The notes under the pieces are model-generated. The model was not told the origin of the DNA. It made no database searches and worked only from the letters and a program-made list of their open reading frames with translations. Position numbers and translations under genes: made by a program. From Proteiniphilum sp. UBA4084 (lineage in GTDB: Bacteria; Bacteroidota; Bacteroidia; Bacteroidales; Dysgonomonadaceae): a DNA stretch of 7,669 nucleotides. Positions 1-4,869 of this stretch are shown here, one piece after another; the first letter of the stretch is position 1, and each line of letters begins with the position of its first letter. The stretch covers positions 7,454 to 15,122 of the forward strand of contig DFYK01000064.1 of assembly GCA_002383605.1 (NCBI GenBank), read 5' to 3'.

Positions 1-231
1 AAAAAACTTTTTTATAGATTTGTAATTGAAAATCTTGTTTTTTGCGCTCAATGCAGAGAGACCGCTCACGAAGGCATAGAAGTGACAGAAGTTTACCTGA
101 CCGCGTTGAACGATGTCAGGGTGCAGGGCAGATGTCGTAAATGCAACGGCGAAGTAATCCGTCTCTTCGCTTTTGGGGGAAATAAAGCGTTTTACGAGAA
201 GGCCTGCCGGTTGCGTGAGTCGATAAGTTAA
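1..231 (+). CDS. Small four-cysteine zinc-ribbon-like protein, 5' end cut by window edge
   Basis: Frame 1 is open from the first base to TAA at 229-231, giving 76 residues and no in-frame ATG. It begins KKLFYRFVIENLVF, which would fit a start codon lying immediately before the window, so very little may be missing. Two CxxC knuckles (FCAQC at residues 14-18, CRKC at 45-48) are separated by 26 residues, the layout of a small zinc ribbon; the C-terminus is basic (FYEKACRLRES). The only in-frame alternative start inside, GTG at 82, would remove the first knuckle, so I prefer the upstream start. I do not recognise the family; a metal-binding structural or nucleic-acid-binding role is inference from the cysteines alone. 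The stop lies 19 bp before the WYL regulator on the same strand, so the two may be co-transcribed. Confidence 0.6.
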   Translation, partial: KKLFYRFVIENLVFCAQCRETAHEGIEVTEVYLTALNDVRVQGRCRKCNGEVIRLFAFGGNKAFYEKACRLRESIS

Positions 232-250
232 ATGGCATAATTGAAATATC

Positions 251-1150
251 ATGGATCAACCCAAACTGGAGCGACTGCTCCGACTGATGAAACTGCTCAC
301 GGCCAACAACTACCTGGCCGTGGAGGAGATTGCAGACAGGCTCTCGATCACTCCCCGCTCGGTGTACCGATACATCGACACCTTTCGCTCTGCGGGCTTT
401 GTAATCAAGCGGAGGGACGGATGCATTCGCCTCGACAAATCGTCGCCCTACTTTAAGGAGATCAGTGAACTGATTCATTTCACCGAGGAGGAGGCTTACA
501 TCCTGAAGTCGGCCATCGAGAGCATCGACGAGAACAACATCCTGAAGCAGAACCTGAAGAAAAAACTCTACACGGTCTACGACTATAAGATTCTGGCGGA
601 GACCATCGTCCACGGTAGGCACAGCCGCAATGTACATCAACTGGTACAGGCCATGGAGAACAGGCAGAAGGTGATTCTGAAAAAATATGCCTCGTCACAT
701 GGCAACGATATCCGCGACCGTAGGGTGGAGGCCTTCGCCTTCACCACCAACTATGAACAGGTATGGTGCTACTGCCTAGAGGAAAGGGAAGTGAAGCTCT
801 TCCGTGTGTCCCGCATTGGTGCTGTGGAGATCCTGTCGGAGCCGTGGCAACATGAAGGGGAACATGTGGCGGGCTATATCGATATCTTCCGGATACACAG
901 CAACCGGAAGCTGCCCATTGTGCTGAAGATGGGACTTCGTGCCACCAGCCTCCTGGCGGAGGAGTTTCCGCTGGCTGCCCCGCAGCTGCAGAAGCTGCCG
1001 GACAACCATTGGCTGCTCAAAACCGAGGTCTGCTCATACGAAGGGGTGGGGCGCTTTGTACTGGGACTTCCGGGGGAGATCGAGATCATCGAGTCGCCGG
1101 AATTTTTGGACTACATCTCCAGGCAAATAAATAAAATGAAAAACGTGTAA
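251..1150 (+). CDS. YafY-type WYL-domain transcriptional regulator
   Basis: This 299-residue protein has the three-part build of DeoR/YafY-like WYL regulators. An N-terminal HTH_11-type winged helix (residues about 5-60) carries the recognition region LSITPRSVYRYIDTFRSAGF. A WYL domain follows at about 125-195 and a WCX extension at about 220-292. The WYL core reads VWCYCLEEREVKLFRVSRIG; the terminal F-R-V-S-R-I matches the family, but the contiguous W-Y-L tripeptide is absent and the preceding turn is short. Family members usually bind DNA as dimers and sense small ligands or nucleic acid through the WYL domain; the ligand here is unknown. The start at 251 is forced because TGA lies in frame at 242-244. 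It is cytoplasmic, with no membrane segment. It sits upstream of, and on the same strand as, the oxidoreductase/ThuA pair, so control of that pair is plausible but unproven. Confidence 0.85.
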   Translation: MDQPKLERLLRLMKLLTANNYLAVEEIADRLSITPRSVYRYIDTFRSAGFVIKRRDGCIRLDKSSPYFKEISELIHFTEEEAYILKSAIESIDENNILKQNLKKKLYTVYDYKILAETIVHGRHSRNVHQLVQAMENRQKVILKKYASSHGNDIRDRRVEAFAFTTNYEQVWCYCLEEREVKLFRVSRIGAVEILSEPWQHEGEHVAGYIDIFRIHSNRKLPIVLKMGLRATSLLAEEFPLAAPQLQKLPDNHWLLKTEVCSYEGVGRFVLGLPGEIEIIESPEFLDYISRQINKMKNV

Positions 1151-1225
1151 CCTGACAAAAACCTTCTTACAATTCACCCACCCGAAAGAAACGAAGTGAA
1201 GTAAAACACTCCATTTTTATAGGTC

Positions 1226-1257
1226 TGTGTATATGTAAAGACTTTTATGTATATTTG
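1226..1257 (+). promoter_or_regulatory. Putative Bacteroidetes promoter for the oxidoreductase/ThuA unit
   Basis: TATATTTG at 1250-1257 is an exact match to the Bacteroidetes -7 consensus TAnnTTTG. TGTG at 1226-1229 lies 20 bp upstream as a weak -33 (TTTG) candidate. Transcription would start near 1264, leaving a leader of about 77 nt before the ATG at 1341. The rest of the 190-bp gap (1151-1340) is A/T-rich; I see no convincing terminator hairpin after the regulator gene and no further gene. The start codon at 1341 has no Shine-Dalgarno sequence, only an A-rich stretch, as is usual in this phylum. Confidence 0.45.
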
Positions 1258-1340
1258 TCCCGGATGGATGTCATCAACCTTTACCGGAAAAAATAAGAGT
1301 TATTAATCAACGATGATACATACATAAAAAACATATACAA

Positions 1341-2690
1341 ATGAAGCAAAAATCTAAGAACGTAACACGGAGAGAGTTCCTGGGCCTCTCGGCACTGGGA
1401 TTGACGGGACTGACCATTTTACCCTCGTGGACCATGAACGGGGTAAGGATTGCACCGAGTGACCGGATTTATCTGGGATCTATCGGCCTGGGAAGACAGG
1501 GGATCAGCGATTTCCATTCATTTTCCCAATGTCCGGGTGTGCAGGTAGTGGCCGGCAGCGATGCGGATTCTATCAAGAACGACCGCTTCAGAAACGTGGT
1601 CAAAGGGTGGCAGGAAAAAAACAGTCTGCCCTTGAAATGCGACACCTACGAGTTTTATGAGGACCTGCTGGAGAGAAAGGACATAGATGCGGTCTCCATT
1701 GCCACGCCGGATCATTGGCATGCCCTCACGGCCATCCACGCCTGCCAGTCGGGTAAAGATGTCTATTGCCAGAAACCGTTGTCGTACACAATAACTGAGA
1801 GCCTGGCCATGGTAGAAGCGGCAAGAAAACATAAACGGGTATTTCAGGTGGGAAGCCAGCAACGCTCCAGCCCTGAATTCCAGAAGGCAGTCGCCCTGGT
1901 GCGGGAAGGAAAAATCGGCCACATCGAAAAGGTATACGTGCGCATCGGCGAACCACCGAAGCCTTTCAATCTGCCCGAGATGCCTGTCCCTTCGAATTTG
2001 AACTTCAGACTCTGGATGGGGCCGCTGAACGACCCGAAGGTGCATTATAACCCGACCATGTGTCCTCCCATCGCGCCACCCGACTACAAAGAAAAAGGGG
2101 AATGGGCCACCTGGCGCTATTACCGGGAGACGGGCAACGGGTTTACGGGCGACTGGGGAGCACATCATTTCGATATTGCACAATGGGCGCTGGGACTCGA
2201 TGGCACAGGCCCGGTAGAATACATCCCGGCAGGATATAACGGAACGGAATATACGACAGTCAAGTATGCGAACGGCATTGTGATGACAGAACAACCTTTC
2301 CGCGAAGACAAGCCGGACGACAAGGGCATACAGTTTATCGGCACCAAAGGATGGGTCAAGGTGGCCAGGGGCTACATTGAGTGTTCCGATCCCTCGTTGC
2401 TAAAAAAAACGGAGCAGGAGGTGGCAGCGGGCTCGTTTGAGGTAAGCGCACCCCATATGCAGAATTTCCTGGATGCCATGCGCACGCGACTGAATCCCAT
2501 TGCACCGGTGGAAGCCGGCTGCAGCACCAACATCCTCTGCTGTCTGATCAACATTGCCACCGAATTGAACAGGCCGGTAAAATGGGATCCGGTGACACTG
2601 AGTTTCGGTGATGACAAGGAGGCACAGGCTCACAGGTTGTACAATTATGCCTACAGGGAACCATATAAACTGCCCTATTGGGGATCGTGA
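1341..2690 (+). CDS. Tat-exported Gfo/Idh/MocA family oxidoreductase
   Basis: A 449-residue NAD(P)-dependent oxidoreductase with a Tat signal: TRREFLGLSALGLTGL at residues 9-24, twin arginines at 10-11 followed by a hydrophobic stretch. The Rossmann nucleotide-binding loop is GSIGLGRQG (46-54). Next come the family motifs ATPDHWHA (121-128) and YCQKPLS (142-148), which takes the place of the usual EKP, with the conserved lysine at 145. The substrate-side helix is GDWGAHHFDIAQWALG (270-285), where histidines 274-275 and D278 lie in the active-site region. Length is normal for exported Bacteroidetes members. The family oxidises or reduces sugars and glycosides, often at C3; the exact substrate is not readable. 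It lies 51 bp upstream of a secreted ThuA-domain gene on the same strand, which suggests an operon recalling ThuB-ThuA. Folding with cofactor before Tat export would place activity in the periplasm. Confidence 0.9.
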   Translation: MKQKSKNVTRREFLGLSALGLTGLTILPSWTMNGVRIAPSDRIYLGSIGLGRQGISDFHSFSQCPGVQVVAGSDADSIKNDRFRNVVKGWQEKNSLPLKCDTYEFYEDLLERKDIDAVSIATPDHWHALTAIHACQSGKDVYCQKPLSYTITESLAMVEAARKHKRVFQVGSQQRSSPEFQKAVALVREGKIGHIEKVYVRIGEPPKPFNLPEMPVPSNLNFRLWMGPLNDPKVHYNPTMCPPIAPPDYKEKGEWATWRYYRETGNGFTGDWGAHHFDIAQWALGLDGTGPVEYIPAGYNGTEYTTVKYANGIVMTEQPFREDKPDDKGIQFIGTKGWVKVARGYIECSDPSLLKKTEQEVAAGSFEVSAPHMQNFLDAMRTRLNPIAPVEAGCSTNILCCLINIATELNRPVKWDPVTLSFGDDKEAQAHRLYNYAYREPYKLPYWGS

Positions 2691-2741
2691 ACCTGCGTTC
2701 GTGTGTGAATTGATGAAATATCGACTAGAAAAAAACTTGAC

Positions 2742-3539
2742 ATGATGCATATCGACAAAAAAATTATCTTTTATTTTTTCCTGCTGATGATGACAACGAC
2801 AATCTCCTCCTCCCTGATTGCGCAAAATAACGACAGCTCCCTGAATGGGAAAAAGGTACTGTTTGTTTACGGGGGATGGGAGGGACATGATCCGGTGCTG
2901 ACACGCGATATATTTGTGCCCTGGATGCGCTCGGAAGGGGCCGAGGTAGTGGTGAGCGACAACCTGGATGTTTATACCGACAGCACGCTGATGAACAGTC
3001 TCGACCTGGTGGTGCAGATTTGGACCATGGGTACCATCACCAAGGAACAGGAAAAGGGTCTGATTACGGCTGTGAAGCGGGGCGTGGGACTGGCCGGATG
3101 GCATGGAGGCATTGGCGATGCATTCCGCAACAACGTGGAGTTTCAGTTTATGGTGGGCGGCCAGTGGGTGGCACACCCGGGAGGGGTGATCCACTACGAG
3201 GTAAACATTACCGACCATGAAGACAAGGTGACAAAGGGACTAAAGGATTTTCACATGAACTCCGAGCAGTATTACATGCAGGTGGATCCCAATGTGAAGG
3301 TGCTGGCCACGACAACCTTCAGCGGGGAGCACGCTCCCTGGATCGAAGGGACCATTGTACCGGTAGTATGGAAGAAGATGTATGGCAAGGGACGGGTCTT
3401 TTACTCGTCGCTGGGACATGTGGCCAAAGATTTTGAGGTACCTGAAGTGCTGGAGATCATGCAGCGGGGTATTCGCTGGGCGGTGGTGAGCCTGCATGAG
3501 GCACCCGAAAAATGGATGCAGCCGGTGTACGCCCGCTAA
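2742..3539 (+). CDS. Secreted ThuA-domain protein
   Basis: This 265-residue protein belongs to the ThuA-like class I glutamine amidotransferase-fold family. An N-terminal Sec signal peptide is visible: KK at 6-7, hydrophobic IIFYFFLLMM, and a likely cleavage after SSSLIA at about residue 27; there is no lipobox cysteine. ThuA motifs in order are VLFVYGGWEGHD (39-50), GVGLAGWHGG (114-123), VGGQWVAHPGG (138-148), EQYYM (175-179) and KGRVFYSSLGH (216-226). ThuA proteins are linked to trehalose and other disaccharide use, acting with a Gfo/Idh-type dehydrogenase (ThuB) on 3-keto sugars. The gene upstream here is such a dehydrogenase with its own export signal, so both products probably act together in the periplasm. 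Two adjacent ATGs (2742 and 2745) could serve as start; either keeps the signal peptide. No Shine-Dalgarno sequence and no separate promoter were seen in the 51-bp gap. Confidence 0.85.
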   Translation: MMHIDKKIIFYFFLLMMTTTISSSLIAQNNDSSLNGKKVLFVYGGWEGHDPVLTRDIFVPWMRSEGAEVVVSDNLDVYTDSTLMNSLDLVVQIWTMGTITKEQEKGLITAVKRGVGLAGWHGGIGDAFRNNVEFQFMVGGQWVAHPGGVIHYEVNITDHEDKVTKGLKDFHMNSEQYYMQVDPNVKVLATTTFSGEHAPWIEGTIVPVVWKKMYGKGRVFYSSLGHVAKDFEVPEVLEIMQRGIRWAVVSLHEAPEKWMQPVYAR

Positions 3540-3550
3540 AATGGATGCAG
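3509..3550 (+). repeat. 13-bp direct repeat across the thuA-like stop codon
   Basis: AAAATGGATGCAG occurs at 3509-3521, inside the last codons of the ThuA-domain gene, and again at 3538-3550, starting within its TAA stop. The copies start 29 bp apart. The second copy fills much of the 31-bp gap between the two convergent genes; no terminator hairpin is evident there. It could be a small tandem-type duplication or chance. Confidence 0.6.
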
Positions 3551-3570
3551 GAACGGTTATCTTTGCTGTA

Positions 3571-4587
3571 TTATAATCCGAACTCTTTTGCCAGGAGGGT
3601 ATAACCTTTTATGCGGGCTTCCGCTTCTGCATAACCGTCTACCAGCATGATCTCATCTACTCCGGTTTTATCTGCCCAGTCGTGCAACTGTTCGGCTACT
3701 TTTCCGGGGGTGCCGATTACAAATTTCGACAGTTGACGTTCCCGGATGGCTTTCTCCTGCAATGTGTAAGGATAGTCATTGGCTTCCTTGCTGGTGGGAA
3801 AGGTTTTGAATCGTTTCCCGGTAGCAAGCAGGGTCCACATCAACAGGGAGGGGGCGGCGAGATAATGCGCCTCCTCTTCGGTATCGGCGGTGAAGACACT
3901 GATGGAGAGTACGCTCTTTGGGGCATCATAATAGACGGAGGGCTTGAAATGCTCCCGATAATACCGCAATACCGGAACGGCCATCTCCGCATTGATCTGT
4001 CCGGCAAAGACAAAGCCAAGCCCTTTCTCCAAAGCAAACTGTACACCTCCACCGCTTGATCCCAACATATATATTTTGGGCGTGAGCGACGGATCAGGGT
4101 TGGCGATCACGTGGACGAAAGGATGGTCCACGGGCAGGTTGTGTGCGAAGTAACCCAACAGGTCGTTGAGTTGCCCGGGAAAAGTATCTTCCTTCGTGAT
4201 TTCCCACGAGCGGCGCAGTGCAAGGGCTGTCCTCCCGTCGGTGCCGGGTGCGCGGCCTATGCCCAGGTCAATACGTCCCGGATGCAACGCTTCGAGCATC
4301 GAGAATCGTTCTGCCACACTCAGTGCACTGTGGTTGGGAAGCATCACACCGCCACTGCCCACACGAATGCGCTCCGTATTGGCAGCTACATGGGCAATCA
4401 TGATCTCGGGGAACATGCTCATCAATGCTGCACTGTTGTGGTGCTCGGCAAACCAATAACGGTGATAACCCAGTTTATCGGCCAGTTGGGCAACCTCGGT
4501 GGAGTGTTGTAGCACATGGCCGGGAGTGGGATCATTCTCAGTATAATAGGCCAGATCAAGTATGGAAAGCTTTAAATTTTGTGACAT
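3571..4587 (-). CDS. LLM-class flavin-dependent oxidoreductase (YhbW/MsnO8-like)
   Basis: This 338-residue protein belongs to the bacterial luciferase-like monooxygenase family, a TIM barrel that uses reduced flavin. Recognisable segments are the N-terminal strand LKLSILDLAYY (5-15), the family hallmark YHRYWFAEHHN (41-51), GSGGVMLPNHSALSVAERF (77-95), LHPGRIDLGIGRAPGTD (101-117), and the late phosphate-site region VIGTPGKVAEQLHDWADKTG (290-309). It most resembles the single-component YhbW/MsnO8-like group; the substrate is unknown. It is cytoplasmic. The start chosen (ATG at 4587-4585) gives MSQNLKLSIL and is directly preceded by purine-rich AAAGAGAG. The frame is open to an ATG at 4635, but the extra 16 residues look unlike the family and would overlap the conserved GTTAACCGTATT element. 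It converges on the ThuA gene and diverges from hutU; no functional link to histidine use is evident. Confidence 0.87.
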   Translation of the reverse strand: MSQNLKLSILDLAYYTENDPTPGHVLQHSTEVAQLADKLGYHRYWFAEHHNSAALMSMFPEIMIAHVAANTERIRVGSGGVMLPNHSALSVAERFSMLEALHPGRIDLGIGRAPGTDGRTALALRRSWEITKEDTFPGQLNDLLGYFAHNLPVDHPFVHVIANPDPSLTPKIYMLGSSGGGVQFALEKGLGFVFAGQINAEMAVPVLRYYREHFKPSVYYDAPKSVLSISVFTADTEEEAHYLAAPSLLMWTLLATGKRFKTFPTSKEANDYPYTLQEKAIRERQLSKFVIGTPGKVAEQLHDWADKTGVDEIMLVDGYAEAEARIKGYTLLAKEFGL

Positions 4588-4600
4588 CTCTCTTTTATTT

Positions 4601-4612
4601 AATACGGTTAAC
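4601..4612 (-). repeat. 12-bp element GTTAACCGTATT, copy in the monooxygenase leader
   Basis: On the minus strand these bases read GTTAACCGTATT, 13 bp upstream of the monooxygenase ATG. The identical 12-mer occurs on the plus strand at 4770-4781, at the hutU promoter, so the copies form a perfect inverted repeat 157 bp apart and each reads in the direction of its own gene. A 12-bp exact match inside one 282-bp intergenic region is unlikely by chance (roughly a few in a thousand under uniform base use, more in A/T-rich DNA). Shared regulation of the divergent genes is inference. Confidence 0.6.
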
Positions 4613-4697
4613 CACTGAAAGACCAATTTGTTCAATTTGGTTTGGATAAAAGCGGCTGGTCGTATTGTTTTCGAGTGCCATAATTTGAAATAGATAA

Positions 4698-4705
4698 CAA
4701 AAATA
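4698..4705 (-). promoter_or_regulatory. Putative -7 box for the monooxygenase gene
   Basis: The minus strand reads TATTTTTG here, an exact TAnnTTTG match, directed toward the flavin monooxygenase gene. I see no clear TTTG -33 box at the expected spacing. It would give a leader of about 100 nt. Between it and the gene lies an imperfect 18-bp dyad, CCAATTTGTTCAATTTGG (4623-4640), with one mismatched pair. Confidence 0.35.
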
Positions 4706-4738
4706 ACGCATTTTGTGATTCATCTAATGTAATCTTGA

Positions 4739-4770
4739 ATTGAAACGTGTGGGAAAATTTACTATTTTTG
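4739..4770 (+). promoter_or_regulatory. Putative promoter of hutU
   Basis: TATTTTTG at 4763-4770 matches the Bacteroidetes -7 consensus TAnnTTTG exactly. ATTG at 4739-4742 lies 20 bp upstream as a three-of-four match to the -33 TTTG. Transcription would start near 4777, inside the dyad described next, giving a leader of about 93 nt before the hutU ATG. This promoter and the one for the divergent monooxygenase lie back to back within about 70 bp. Confidence 0.5.
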
Positions 4771-4774
4771 TTAA

Positions 4775-4794
4775 CCGTATTCCCGGGAAAACGG
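4775..4794 (+). promoter_or_regulatory. 20-bp dyad, candidate operator at the hutU start site
   Basis: CCGTATTCCCGGGAAAACGG is a palindrome in which 9 of 10 base pairs match; the core TTCCCGGGAA (4780-4789) is perfect. Its centre lies about 14 bp past the -7 box, so a bound protein would cover the expected transcription start, the position of a classical repressor site. Its left arm overlaps the 12-bp GTTAACCGTATT element (4770-4781) shared with the divergent gene. GGGAAAA from the right arm also recurs at 4751-4757, between the -33 and -7 boxes. The binding protein is unknown and is not obviously encoded next door. Confidence 0.5.
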
Positions 4795-4813
4795 ATTCCT
4801 TTTACTGTTTATA

Positions 4814-4855
4814 AACCAGCCGGAGCAGGTAAACCTGTCTCCAATCGGGCTGGTT
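4814..4855 (+). ncRNA. Structured 5' leader hairpin of hutU
   Basis: The hutU leader can fold into one long composite hairpin. The outer stem is eight perfect pairs, AACCAGCC (4814-4821) with GGCTGGTT (4848-4855). Four pairs follow, GGAG (4822-4825) with CTCC (4839-4842), then CAGG (4826-4829) with CCTG (4834-4837) around a TAAA loop. The only unpaired bases are a one-base bulge at 4838 and a five-base bulge at 4843-4847. The structure ends 14 nt before the hutU ATG and is not followed by a T-run, so it is not a standard intrinsic terminator. It may control translation or message stability, or be a protein or ligand binding element; I do not recognise it as a named riboswitch. Confidence 0.5.
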
Positions 4856-4869
4856 CAAAATAATGTTGT

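Noticed and set aside
15..22. TAGATTTG, an exact TAnnTTTG match near the left edge
   Set aside because: It falls inside the zinc-ribbon reading frame ahead of the first CxxC, which argues that it is coding sequence; no in-frame ATG follows for it to serve.
1518..2294. A 258-codon minus-strand frame opposite the Gfo/Idh/MocA gene
   Set aside because: Antisense shadow; the plus-strand frame has clear family motifs throughout and the minus product resembles nothing I know.
2400..3218. A 272-codon minus-strand frame across the oxidoreductase/ThuA junction
   Set aside because: It overlaps two well-supported genes, with no promoter-like element or protein family signature seen.
3540..3570. Possible bidirectional terminator between the convergent genes
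   Set aside because: Only a weak bulged pairing (GGTTAT with ATAATCC) could be found, with no stable GC stem or T-run.
4588..4635. 16-residue N-terminal extension of the flavin monooxygenase (start at 4635)
   Set aside because: The extra residues do not resemble the family N-terminus, while the internal ATG at 4587 has a purine-rich ribosome-binding stretch and begins at the usual first strand.
4623..4640. Dyad CCAATTTGTTCAATTTGG in the monooxygenase leader
   Set aside because: A/T-rich with a two-base centre and one mismatched pair; it could be a binding site but is too easily produced by chance in this composition to list as a finding.
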